A DNA stretch of 64,000 nucleotides, taken from GCA-2718595 sp963935005. GTDB taxonomy: Bacteria > Gemmatimonadota > Gemmatimonadetes > Longimicrobiales > Gaopeijiaceae. The DNA lies in the NCBI GenBank assembly GCA_963935005.1, contig CAWWAX010000002.1, positions 1 through 64,000 on the forward strand, given 5' to 3'. A program made the position numbers and the translations under genes. The notes under the pieces were generated by a model. That model did not search any database. It was not told the origin of the DNA and saw only the letters and a list, made by a program, of their open reading frames with translations. This document shows positions 52,915-61,286 of this stretch, in pieces (the first letter of the stretch is position 1; every line of letters starts with the position of its first letter).

Positions 52915-53253
52915 ATGCAAAAGGAAACAAATAGTGAGAAGTTTCAGGACACTACACTTGGTAGCTATATCGAAGTACACCAAAGACCGCCAGCTTTTGA
53001 AGGTTCCGATGGGCTACCCTACACTGTTTCTATAGAAATCGAAACCGTGACAGATCTTCTATGTCCGTATGTTGCCTATCTCGTATTCCCACAGTGGGCG
53101 AGCACTGGCCTTGGCATAATCGGGCATCTTCAGACAAAAGTGCTCTTCAGAGGGAAAACTCGAGAACAAGTCGAATTACTCATTTCTTCCCTTGAACTGT
53201 CTGCAGTTAAAGCTCTGTTGGAAGGAGCCATCGCTGGCAACCACTCCTCCTAG
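52915..53253 (+). CDS. Conserved-looking hypothetical protein (112 aa)
   Basis: A 112-residue soluble protein that I do not recognise by name. It reads as a compact alpha/beta domain: YIEVHQRPPAFEGSDGLPYT, VSIEIETVTDLLCPYVAYL, FPQWASTGLGIIGHLQTKVL and a helical end TREQVELLISSLELSAVKAL. Patterned hydrophobicity and the Pro/Trp/Gly-rich centre argue for a real gene. There is no signal or membrane segment. It stands alone between a divergent oxidoreductase and a convergent propeller gene (14 bp). Confidence 0.65.
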   Translation: MQKETNSEKFQDTTLGSYIEVHQRPPAFEGSDGLPYTVSIEIETVTDLLCPYVAYLVFPQWASTGLGIIGHLQTKVLFRGKTREQVELLISSLELSAVKALLEGAIAGNHSS

Positions 53254-53267
53254 GTTGCATTAAAAGA

Positions 53268-54320
53268 CTACTCTACCCACTCAGCAATAAAGACGTTAGT
53301 CTCCCCCTCTCTAGATTGATTCCTGTTAGATCCCCAAACCAAATATTTGCCATCTGGGCTGAAAACTGGGAATCCGTCAAATCCCTCCGAATTAGTAACC
53401 CTCTCTAGTTCAGAACCGTCCTCATTGATTAAATAGAGATCAAAGTTACGTCCACTGGGATCATCCATATTAGAAGAAAAAATTATTTTTGACCCCGACG
53501 GATGCCAAAAAGGCCCAAAATTAGCGGACCCATTATAGGTGACCTGCTTCTTTTCCGAACCATCGGCATCCATCACAAAGATTTCTAGGACACTAGGCCG
53601 GATCAAACCATCAGCTAGTAAAGAGGTGTAGTCTTCTGTTTCCTTTCCCGGCTTAGGATGGTGTGACCTATAGACTATTTTCGAACCGTCTGGTGAATAG
53701 AACGGGCCTCCATCATACCCCAGCTCTTCGGTCAGCTTTAGAACATCCGAACCATCTGACTTCATTGAGTATATATCTAAATCTCCATCTCTTATGGAAG
53801 TAAAGACCACTCGATCCCCAACTGGAGAAAAGGTGGCTTCAGCATCATACCCGAATGAATTGGTTAATTGTTTGGGGCTAGATCCATCTGAATTTGCAGT
53901 AAAGATGTCATAGCTCGGATAGACCGCCCAGACATACCCCCTGGAAAAATCAGGCGGAGTTGGGCAATCTGGAGAAAAATGATGGGTAGAAGAATAGAGT
54001 ATTTTATCTCCAGAGGGATAGTAATAAGCACAGGTTGTCCGACCTTCTCCAGTACTCAAAAGCTCCACTTCACTTCCATCCAGATTCATGCTATAAATTT
54101 GATCACACCCACCATCTCTACCAGTTGCTTGAAAAATTAGTTTTTCCCCATCATAAGAAAAATAAGCCTCTGCGTTTTCTCCTTGGAAAGTGAGCTGACG
54201 AATATTCTTTAAGTTCCCCTCCTGGGCTGGCATGTTCGCAAACACTTGGTTGATTGCCATCGAAGAAGACCCCAGAAATAAACATGCTGCTAGCAAACTT
54301 TTAAAATTGATTTTTGACAT
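53268..54320 (-). CDS. Exported TolB-like PD40 beta-propeller protein
   Basis: A 350-residue protein with a signal peptide (LLAACLFLGSSSMAINQVFA). Six or so WD40-like PD40 repeats of the form FSPDGxxIxFxSxRDGDxxIY follow: AEAYFSYDGEKLIFQATGRD, ATFSPVGDRVVFTSIRDGD, GGPFYSPDGSKIVYRSHH, FGPFWHPSGSKIIFSSN and GFPVFSPDGKYLVWGSNR. It resembles the propeller half of TolB without the N-terminal domain. Probably periplasmic; the partner is unknown. A 163-bp gap with no gene separates it from the gyrA stop. Confidence 0.85.
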   Translation of the reverse strand: MSKINFKSLLAACLFLGSSSMAINQVFANMPAQEGNLKNIRQLTFQGENAEAYFSYDGEKLIFQATGRDGGCDQIYSMNLDGSEVELLSTGEGRTTCAYYYPSGDKILYSSTHHFSPDCPTPPDFSRGYVWAVYPSYDIFTANSDGSSPKQLTNSFGYDAEATFSPVGDRVVFTSIRDGDLDIYSMKSDGSDVLKLTEELGYDGGPFYSPDGSKIVYRSHHPKPGKETEDYTSLLADGLIRPSVLEIFVMDADGSEKKQVTYNGSANFGPFWHPSGSKIIFSSNMDDPSGRNFDLYLINEDGSELERVTNSEGFDGFPVFSPDGKYLVWGSNRNQSREGETNVFIAEWVE

Positions 54321-54483
54321 TGTTCTTTTTCCACCTAGTTCTTAGTCCATGCATAGAAAAACCCTTTCCCTCAAACAAATATTACTATTTTCACTCCAGC
54401 AATTCCTATTGCCTATACCTTCAGAAAAATTAAGGAGCTGGCAAGTAGGATCGAAGAGGCGAATCCGTAGATTACCAGAGCAA

Positions 54484-57027
54484 TCAATCTAGCAAGTTCA
54501 TTTGTTCCGAAACCCCCGTCTCTTCTTCAGCCGTCTCTTCTTCAGCCGTCTCTTCTTCAGCCGTCTCTTCTTCAGCCGTCTCTTCTTCAGCCGTCTCTCT
54601 AGTAGCGTATTCCAAAGCCACCTGAATGACTGCATCATCTTTTTGGAGGCCAACCAAAGAGTCTGGTTCCTTGCCACGTTTTTGAGATGGAACATCGTCC
54701 ATATCTATCTGGTGGAGGACTCCGTCTTGCGTAATGATATTTATCTGATCTCCATCAACTACTTCTAACACAGAAACCAAAGGACTTCCTTCTTCCCTGG
54801 GCATGACTGTCGCACCCAGGCCACCCCGTTTCCTTATAGTAAATTCCCCAGTTTCGATTTTCTTACCAGATCCATCTTGGCCAACACAAAGAACTAGACC
54901 TTCTCTTCTAACAGTTAGCATGCCGACCACTGAATCTCCTGGCTGTAGACTGATACCCTTTACTCCTAGTGCTGTCCGGCCAACAATAGAAATTTCAGAC
55001 TCAGGAAACCGGATGGACCTACCTCCTCGGGTCAATATTAGGATGTCGCAATCTCCATCCGTAATATGCACGTCCAGTATATGATCTCCGGCCTTCACTT
55101 TCCCAGCGATGATTCCACCGCTTCGAGGGTGGCTATACTCTGAGACTGCGGTCCTTTTGATCATACCTTTCCTGGTGACCGAGACAATGAAAGAACTGGC
55201 CCCCAGGTTCTCTGCTGGCATGAGTCTAACAATCGCGTCTTTTCTGTCAGCTCCTATTAGTGCATACCCAGACTTGCCACGAGAATTTATTTTCCCCTCA
55301 GTTATTTCTGACACGGGGAGGGAATGAACTCGCCCTTTCTCTGTAAAGGCCAGCAGGTAGTCTTGTGTTCTAGCAAAAAAAACGTTCTTAACATAATCAT
55401 CTTCAAAATCTTCCATATTGGTCAATGGTTTTCCAGAGGCCATTCTTCTCTTGTAAAGACGTACAGGGATTCGTTTTACGAAGTCCTGATATGTGTGGGT
55501 GACCGCGACTTCTTCATCTGCAATTTTCTCTTCGATTACATAGAGGTCGGAATCATCACCTTCTGTAATCAGAGTGCGCCGTTCGTCTCCAAATCTTTCA
55601 ACTATTTCATCCAGCTCCTCCAGTATAATCTCTAATTTTCTTGCTTCGCTGCGAACGATTCCTTTCAACTCCTTGATAACCGCTTTTAGATCTTCAAGTC
55701 TTCTTTTTAATCCCTTCTGCTCCAAAGCAGTCAGTTTCGCCAGGCGCATATTCAGGATCGCTTCTGCTTGTATCTCAGAAAGACCCAAAAGATCTTGTAG
55801 TCCGTTGAGAGCCCCTTTCCTATCTACTGATCCTCTGATGATGGATATCACTTCTTCTATAACACCCAATGCCGCCAAAAGCCCCTCAAGAACATGTTTT
55901 TCCGCCTCTGCCTTCTCCAGGTCATATAGCGAACGTTTCTGAATTACTTCGACCCGATGATCCTTAAAGCGCTCCAATAGCTCTATCAAATTAAATTCTT
56001 TAGGTTGGCCGGCGTCTAGTGCGATTAGTATGGCACCGAAAGTGCTCTGAAGACTCGTTTTTTTATAAAGCTCTTGAATAATGCTACTGCTAACAGCTCC
56101 TCTTTTCATCTCCAGAACCAGCCTTATTCCATCTCTGTCTGATTCGTCCCGAATATCTGAAATAGCTGCTATTCCGCCTTTCCTTGACAATGTCGCTATT
56201 TGTCGAATGATTCTAGTTTTCGAGACCGCATAAGGTAATTCAGCAACAATGAGTTGCTCTTTGCCACCCCTAAGAGCCTCTTTGATTATCTTAGCCCTCA
56301 TGACAACTCGACCTCTTCCTGTCTCATACATTTGCCTGATGCCAGCAGTGCCTAGAATCTGTCCTCCAGTAGGGAAATCAGGGCCAGGTATGTACTTCAT
56401 AATGAGATCCAGAGAAGGCTCCGGTTCCTCGATCAATGCCTTAAGTGCAGAGGCGACTTCACCCAAATTATGAGGTGGCACATTAGTGCTCAGGCCTACA
56501 GCGATTCCCGAAGATCCATTAATAAGGAGATTTGGAACCTTCGATGGCATGACAATCGGTTCTGTCCTCTGTCCGTCAAAATTTTCAGCCACATCGACAG
56601 TTTCTTTTTCTATGTCAGCTAGGATCTGGCCTGAAATAGCAGAAAGTTTCGCTTCGGTATATCGGTATGCCGCCGCTGAATCTCCATCTATAGAACCGAA
56701 ATTCCCTTGTCCATCGATTAACGGATACCTCAAAGAAAATTCTTGCACCATCCTTACGAGAGCATCATATACTGCAGAGTCCCCATGCGGATGGTATTTG
56801 CCCAAAACATCCCCCACTACAGTAGCACACTTCTTATATGGTTTTTCTGGCCTTAACCCAGCCTCATGCATTGCAAAAAGTATACGACGATGAACGGGTT
56901 TTAGCCCATCACGTACATCGGGCAAGGCTCTTTGCACAATCACACTCATTGAGTAATCGAGGAAAGATTCTTCCATCTCCTCAACAATATTCTTAAATAA
57001 GATGCGTTCCCTTGTCTGGCCCTTCAT
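54484..57027 (-). CDS. gyrA: DNA gyrase subunit A-type topoisomerase subunit
   Basis: An 847-residue protein. The breakage-reunion domain is canonical: QRALPDVRDGLKPVHRRIL, KYHPHGDSAVYDALVRMVQ (the quinolone region, with the usual Ser and Asp) and catalytic tyrosine in AAYRYTEAKL. The C-terminal beta-pinwheel is present (KGMIKRTAVSEYSHPR, TRGGRSIRFPESEI, GRTALGVKGI). The GyrA-box QRRGGKG expected at the start of the pinwheel reads YKRRMASGKPL instead, about residues 520-530. The tail holds a TAEEE repeat before GVSEQMNLLD. AGGAGG precedes the ATG. It could be gyrase or a second, topo IV-like paralogue. Confidence 0.88.
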   Translation of the reverse strand: MKGQTRERILFKNIVEEMEESFLDYSMSVIVQRALPDVRDGLKPVHRRILFAMHEAGLRPEKPYKKCATVVGDVLGKYHPHGDSAVYDALVRMVQEFSLRYPLIDGQGNFGSIDGDSAAAYRYTEAKLSAISGQILADIEKETVDVAENFDGQRTEPIVMPSKVPNLLINGSSGIAVGLSTNVPPHNLGEVASALKALIEEPEPSLDLIMKYIPGPDFPTGGQILGTAGIRQMYETGRGRVVMRAKIIKEALRGGKEQLIVAELPYAVSKTRIIRQIATLSRKGGIAAISDIRDESDRDGIRLVLEMKRGAVSSSIIQELYKKTSLQSTFGAILIALDAGQPKEFNLIELLERFKDHRVEVIQKRSLYDLEKAEAEKHVLEGLLAALGVIEEVISIIRGSVDRKGALNGLQDLLGLSEIQAEAILNMRLAKLTALEQKGLKRRLEDLKAVIKELKGIVRSEARKLEIILEELDEIVERFGDERRTLITEGDDSDLYVIEEKIADEEVAVTHTYQDFVKRIPVRLYKRRMASGKPLTNMEDFEDDYVKNVFFARTQDYLLAFTEKGRVHSLPVSEITEGKINSRGKSGYALIGADRKDAIVRLMPAENLGASSFIVSVTRKGMIKRTAVSEYSHPRSGGIIAGKVKAGDHILDVHITDGDCDILILTRGGRSIRFPESEISIVGRTALGVKGISLQPGDSVVGMLTVRREGLVLCVGQDGSGKKIETGEFTIRKRGGLGATVMPREEGSPLVSVLEVVDGDQINIITQDGVLHQIDMDDVPSQKRGKEPDSLVGLQKDDAVIQVALEYATRETAEEETAEEETAEEETAEEETAEEETGVSEQMNLLD
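54518..54592 (-). repeat. 15-bp tandem repeat in the gyrA 3' end
   Basis: Five head-to-tail copies of GTCTCTTCTTCAGCC (plus-strand reading) begin at 54518, 54533, 54548, 54563 and 54578, with a sixth partial copy from 54593. They are identical by eye and keep the frame, coding for repeated TAEEE pentapeptides in the acidic tail. Such arrays change length by slippage in units of five residues without breaking the gene. Confidence 0.95.
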
Positions 57028-57142
57028 TCCAAATTCCTCCTAACAGAAATCAATAAGAGCTGCTAGCCACGGTAAGTGGCAAATGATTATCCTACAATCT
57101 TACCAACAAGTGCCTTGGTCAAATAATTACTAGCAAAACTTC

Positions 57143-57544
57143 CTAGTTAGTATCCGATCCTTCTACAATCAATGAGATGGTGACGTGGTGTTGTTGATCT
57201 ATCTTGACGTCAAAACTATAGATGCCAGGACCAGGAAAAACCAAGCCATCAATATTGAGAATGTGAGGGACCCTCAGACCACCCCCCACATTACCGCCAC
57301 TGCCCAGCTGCATTTCTCCATTCAAAGAAAGAACTTCCCCACCTCCAGGATCAATCAACTTAATATCCATTTCGTGGGCACCTACCTCAGAGGTTCCTGC
57401 TGCTAATCTGAGCACCAGAGCAATCCGAGCAAACTGCGCTGGAAACTTACTCACTTGGATCCGATCGAAAACGCCAAGAATGTTAAGTTTACCAGTAGCA
57501 TCGATTGTTGCTGCATCCGCCAAAATTGCCAAATCGATTTCCAT
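57143..57544 (-). CDS. DUF6941-type hypothetical protein
   Basis: A 133-residue protein from the ATG at 57544 (MEIDLAILADAATIDATGKLN); the frame is open to 57604 but that would overlap the CPBP gene. Key stretches are ILGVFDRIQVSKFPAQFARI, LVLRLAAGTSEVGAHEMDIK and GPGIYSFDVKIDQQHHVTIS. The pattern matches the DUF6941 family of small beta-rich proteins as I remember it. No signal peptide is seen. It begins 13 bp after the CPBP stop and so is probably co-transcribed with the protease and decarboxylase genes. Function unknown. Confidence 0.7.
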   Translation of the reverse strand: MEIDLAILADAATIDATGKLNILGVFDRIQVSKFPAQFARIALVLRLAAGTSEVGAHEMDIKLIDPGGGEVLSLNGEMQLGSGGNVGGGLRVPHILNIDGLVFPGPGIYSFDVKIDQQHHVTISLIVEGSDTN

Positions 57545-57557
57545 CCTACCTCCAAGT

Positions 57558-58283
57558 TTAGTCGAGAAGCTTTTCAGCAAGTACGAGACCCACCACCAAA
57601 TCAATCAAGGTATGTGCTAATATTAATGCCCAAAGGCTCTCCGTATACAACAAGGCAAATCCCATCATCAAACCAAACATTCCCGTCCTACAAATACCTA
57701 TGACTCCTTGGTATGAATGCGTCAGGCCAAACGCCAGTGAAGTGATTGTAACAGCAAGGGTTGCAGATCCTCCCGCCATAATGACCGTAGACATAGCATA
57801 GCCTCTATATGCAATCTCTTCACCCAATCCTGCGCATACAGATAAGCCAGAAAAGAATAGTTTTTCCTGATTAGTCACAGGCATCAGTTGGCGTACAACT
57901 TCGGTCTCCTTTAAGCCAATTTTCCTACGCAAGATCGAAAATGCCAGCAACAAGCCAATACCAAGAATGGTAAGCACCAACGCTACAAATATCTCTCCCA
58001 ACCAGTTTCCTAATTCAACATAGTGGCTCATGCCCCCTGGTCCGCCCATGCCGAGACCTAACCCGAGCGCCAAAGATCCAATCAATATGATAGCCAAACC
58101 CGATGTCAGATATGCTTGTTTTCGCGAAATAGTTGAAAGGTCTGCCATCCCCATCTGGACAATAGCTAACCCCGGAAGACCCACCAATAAAATTGAGAGG
58201 AAAAATGCATTAGCTAAGTTTAGACTATTGGTTAAGAATAAAACGGAGACAGAAACAAAACAGCTCAAAATAACTACCCTCAC
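57558..58283 (-). CDS. CPBP-family intramembrane metalloprotease
   Basis: A 241-residue membrane protein from the GTG at 58283, which overlaps the decarboxylase stop as GTGA; longer frames to 58367 have an unlikely hydrophilic front. The CPBP/Abi motifs are present: GLGEEIAYRGYAMS (EExxxR), LAFGLTHSYQG and LILAHTLIDLVVG with the metal histidines. Seven to eight hydrophobic helices are seen. CPBP proteases act on prenylated proteins or bacteriocin-related substrates; the target here is unknown. It lies between the PLP decarboxylase and the DUF6941 gene. Confidence 0.88.
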   Translation of the reverse strand: MRVVILSCFVSVSVLFLTNSLNLANAFFLSILLVGLPGLAIVQMGMADLSTISRKQAYLTSGLAIILIGSLALGLGLGMGGPGGMSHYVELGNWLGEIFVALVLTILGIGLLLAFSILRRKIGLKETEVVRQLMPVTNQEKLFFSGLSVCAGLGEEIAYRGYAMSTVIMAGGSATLAVTITSLAFGLTHSYQGVIGICRTGMFGLMMGFALLYTESLWALILAHTLIDLVVGLVLAEKLLD

Positions 58284-59731
58284 AGGATTAATCTTTGAGC
58301 AGTTTCTTCCATAGCCTTCAAAACACCTAAAACGTCTTCTCTCCTTGCCCTGTGATTCATTACACACAACCTAAGAGCAAATTCACCTCTCAACCTAGTT
58401 GAAGAAACCATAGCGTAACCGCTTTCGATAATGTCATCCGATACATCATTGTTCAGTCTTTCTAGTTTTTTCATATCCAAGTCATATCCACTTGGATTAA
58501 TTCGAAAACAAACGATTCCCAGATTTGCAGATGTCAGTAACTCCAAAGAATTTGACTTCCTTATATACGCTTCAGCCTCCTTTACCAAATCTAAAGAATT
58601 TTGGATCGCCATTCGGAACCGCTTCATCCCAAAAGTCTTGACTGACATCCATACTTTGAAAGCTCTCGCTGACCGAGTCAGCTGTAAGCCTCTATCGCAG
58701 AAATTCACGTGCTCCAAACCCAGATCCATATCCTGGAGATAGTCAGGTGTGACTCGGAATTCCGACTCCAGAAGGTTAAGGTTTTTTACCAGCAAGCAAC
58801 CGACTTCATATGGCTGGAACAACCACTTGTGAGGATCTAATGTGACACTGTCTGCCAAATGGATTCCTCTGAGATCCCGCTTTCCTTCTTCAGTCAAAAC
58901 AGAAAATCCACCATATGATGCATCGACATGTAGCCAAAGTTTCTCTCTTTCACAAATCTCCGCTAGGTCTTCTAATGGATCAACGACCCCTGTATTTGTC
59001 GCTCCACCGTTTCCACAAATTACCATGGGCCTTAATCCGCTATTCCTATCCTGTTGGATCGCTCTATTTAGGAGTTGTAAATCTATGCGGTAATCCTTCG
59101 TTGTTGGAATCATTCGTATATTGTTTTCTTGTATTCCAACGATCCGTGCTGCACGCTCCAAAGAACTGTGTCCTTGATCTGAAAGATATACCACAGCTGT
59201 ATCTAGGTGGTCTATCTCCCCCCTTGCCAACACAAGAGCATTCAAATTGGCCGCTGACCCCCCACTAGTCAGAATTCCTCCTGCAGATCTGGGCAATCCT
59301 ATCCATTCGCGGAACCAATCCAATACCACCAACTCCACCTGACTGGGAGCTGCAGATTCTAGCCATGTTCCTTGGAAAACATTGAATCCAGAGACTAGGG
59401 CATCAGCTATCACCGATGGCCAGGTAGGAGAGGACGGAACAAACGCAAAAAACCTTGGATGGTCTACCCTTGCCGACCGGGTCAGTACTTCATCTACCGA
59501 CTGTGTCATGACTTCCATAGCCGACGATTTCTCTTCAGGTGGAGATTCTCTAAACATTTCCTCCATCTCTGATCTAGTACCTCCGACCCAGACGTCTTTA
59601 TCCCGTAGAGAAATCCATCGGTCTACTAGAATGTCAATCGCTTTATAGCCCAATTCCCGCATTTCTCGCTCTTCTAGGTCAAAAGGGCCAGGAGATACTC
59701 TTTGATTAGGTGTTTTTATATTTTCTTGCAC
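58280..59731 (-). CDS. Pyridoxal-dependent (aromatic-L-amino-acid-type) decarboxylase
   Basis: A 483-residue group II decarboxylase. Landmarks are DHPRFFAFVPSSPTWPSVIA, GGILTSGGSAANLNALVLAR, WLHVDASYGGFSVLT and the PLP lysine in TLDPHKWLFQPYEVG. The catalytic-loop region GLEHVNFCDRGLQLTRSARA is also present. It decarboxylates an aromatic or other large amino acid to an amine; tryptophan, tyrosine, phenylalanine or DOPA cannot be told apart here. It is the first gene of a three-gene run with the CPBP protease and the DUF6941 protein. Confidence 0.88.
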   Translation of the reverse strand: MQENIKTPNQRVSPGPFDLEEREMRELGYKAIDILVDRWISLRDKDVWVGGTRSEMEEMFRESPPEEKSSAMEVMTQSVDEVLTRSARVDHPRFFAFVPSSPTWPSVIADALVSGFNVFQGTWLESAAPSQVELVVLDWFREWIGLPRSAGGILTSGGSAANLNALVLARGEIDHLDTAVVYLSDQGHSSLERAARIVGIQENNIRMIPTTKDYRIDLQLLNRAIQQDRNSGLRPMVICGNGGATNTGVVDPLEDLAEICEREKLWLHVDASYGGFSVLTEEGKRDLRGIHLADSVTLDPHKWLFQPYEVGCLLVKNLNLLESEFRVTPDYLQDMDLGLEHVNFCDRGLQLTRSARAFKVWMSVKTFGMKRFRMAIQNSLDLVKEAEAYIRKSNSLELLTSANLGIVCFRINPSGYDLDMKKLERLNNDVSDDIIESGYAMVSSTRLRGEFALRLCVMNHRARREDVLGVLKAMEETAQRLIL

Positions 59732-59786
59732 TATATTTCCCCAGTCCTAAGATAGAATAAGTTCCTGTTTAACAGAGTCTTAAAAT

Positions 59787-60149
59787 ATGTCAGCAGACCA
59801 ACAAAGCTCTCTCAGCTCAAAGCAAGGTTCATCAGACACTCACGACACAGCACGATTCCGTGTCCTAGATGTCAAACCTGGACCACATGGTGGTCTGACT
59901 TTACGGCTCAGATTCGAGTCCGGCGAGCTTCCTAAAATCCGCAAGTTACTGAATGCGACACTAACGGCAACAGCACCGAAAAAGCAAAAGTCGTTGATGC
60001 TGGAAGTGGAAGGGTTCCCAGTATTCGGAGGTAAACCATCAGTAGACCGTCTTTACAGAACAGGCCGCATTGACCTTAATGTATCCTCTTCTGACGAAGG
60101 ATTGGCCGCCCTCAGGCCAGGATGGAAGATCTCTGCTCCTGTCATCTGA
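59787..60149 (+). CDS. Hypothetical protein (120 aa)
   Basis: A 120-residue protein with a Ser/Gln-rich, probably disordered start (SADQQSSLSSKQGSSD) and a beta-rich core: TARFRVLDVKPGPHGGLTLR, then KIRKLLNATLTATAPKKQKS, LMLEVEGFPVFGGKPSVD and RTGRIDLNVSS. It is basic in the middle and has no signal or zinc motif. I do not recognise the family. It is divergent from the decarboxylase (55 bp) and convergent with the lipoprotein gene (12 bp). Codon patterning and length make it a likely real gene. Confidence 0.6.
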   Translation: MSADQQSSLSSKQGSSDTHDTARFRVLDVKPGPHGGLTLRLRFESGELPKIRKLLNATLTATAPKKQKSLMLEVEGFPVFGGKPSVDRLYRTGRIDLNVSSSDEGLAALRPGWKISAPVI

Positions 60150-60161
60150 AACTTATCCTGA

Positions 60162-60842
60162 TTATCTCACACCAGGAGGCTTTCTCTCAAAAGTCTCTAA
60201 AAACCAAGCTTGATACTCAGAGCTTTCGGTAGGATTTTGTTTCTCCCATAGATCTTTCTCTGATTTAAACTCTGTTGGCCTGCCTATAAGAATAAAAGCT
60301 TCTAAATAGCCATTTTCTTTAGCATACAGCAGTTCGTCCAAGGGCCCATAGGAACTCATGTCATACGCAGAACGACCAAACAACCAGGCATCCGATAGGC
60401 GACTTAGAATTAACTTCTCTAACTCATATCCTTCTGCTTCTTCTCCATCGATACCTATAGCTTCTGGAAGAAATTCGCCGATTCTACCCATTTTTTTCAT
60501 GAGATGAAAATGGCCATACATAGACAGTATCGACCAAGCTTCAGGGACGGAGGCAGGCGCAAGGACTTCAGCTGTGTCACTGGAAATCCTCAAACTGTCC
60601 CAAGGATACAAGTCTTCTGACGATTCTTTTCCTATAATCCAAAATGTCGGATCAATCCTTATATTTTCCTGCTGAACCCTTACCCAGGAGTCAATCTCCA
60701 CAGTGCGTTCTTCTTGTGGGGGAATTCTTGCTCCAGACCTAATGATCAACGACCGAGGAGATGGCACCACATCTGGTTTTGCACACCCACTCAAAACCAA
60801 AAACATACAAACCAGTATCGGTCTCAAAGAGAAATTTCTCAT
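60162..60842 (-). CDS. Hypothetical lipoprotein (226 aa)
   Basis: A 226-residue protein with a lipoprotein signal ending LVLSGCAKPD. The mature part is acidic and alpha/beta mixed (YPWDSLRISSDTAEVLAPAS, GYELEKLILSRLSDAWLFGR, ENGYLEAFILIGRPTEFKS). I see no catalytic motif and do not recognise the family. It is anchored in the inner or outer membrane on the periplasmic side. It lies 87 bp downstream of the SufT-like gene on the same strand. Confidence 0.7.
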   Translation of the reverse strand: MRNFSLRPILVCMFLVLSGCAKPDVVPSPRSLIIRSGARIPPQEERTVEIDSWVRVQQENIRIDPTFWIIGKESSEDLYPWDSLRISSDTAEVLAPASVPEAWSILSMYGHFHLMKKMGRIGEFLPEAIGIDGEEAEGYELEKLILSRLSDAWLFGRSAYDMSSYGPLDELLYAKENGYLEAFILIGRPTEFKSEKDLWEKQNPTESSEYQAWFLETFERKPPGVR

Positions 60843-60929
60843 TTTACAGTCTCCCTGATTAGGTTCTTGCAGAAAGGATCTGATGATTTTCCCAAAGTTA
60901 CAACTGAGACATATTTTTCCATAAGGATA

Positions 60930-61229
60930 TCACAATCCCAGCGAGGACCGAATCAGAGGAGAGATCCTTTCAGGGGTCCACGGAGGATCGAAGGTTAGCT
61001 CGACCTCACATTCAGCAACTCCCTCTACTGCTGAAACCGTATCTCGTGCCTCAGACACCAACTGTTCAGCTACGGGACACATCGGCGAAGTCAAGGACAT
61101 TGTCACGTGGACATCACCCTCGGTAATCTCAATATCATAGATCAAACCTAACACGACGACATCTAAATTTAGTTCAGGATCTTTTACAGCCTTAAGAGCA
61201 TTCTTAACATCTTTTTCTGTAACTCCCAT
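60930..61229 (-). CDS. SufT/MIP18-family iron-sulfur maturation protein
   Basis: A 99-residue DUF59 (MIP18) domain: VKNALKAVKDPELNLDVVVL, GLIYDIEITEGDVHVTMSLT, the cysteine motif SPMCPVAEQLVSEA and ELTFDPPWTPERISPLIR. Members such as SufT, PaaD and CIA2 help insert Fe-S clusters into target proteins. The full domain is present with nothing fused. It follows the symporter gene by 57 bp on the same strand; no suf or isc genes are in the window. Confidence 0.9.
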   Translation of the reverse strand: MGVTEKDVKNALKAVKDPELNLDVVVLGLIYDIEITEGDVHVTMSLTSPMCPVAEQLVSEARDTVSAVEGVAECEVELTFDPPWTPERISPLIRSSLGL

Positions 61230-61286
61230 GATGAACCCACTCCTTGTTTGGTCCAGCTAACAATAGCCTTTGACAAAGGGCCGACA

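Noticed and set aside
54502..54768. Plus-strand frame with RLFFS repeats opposite the gyrA tail
   Set aside because: Pure translation of the 15-bp repeat on the opposite strand; no independent support.
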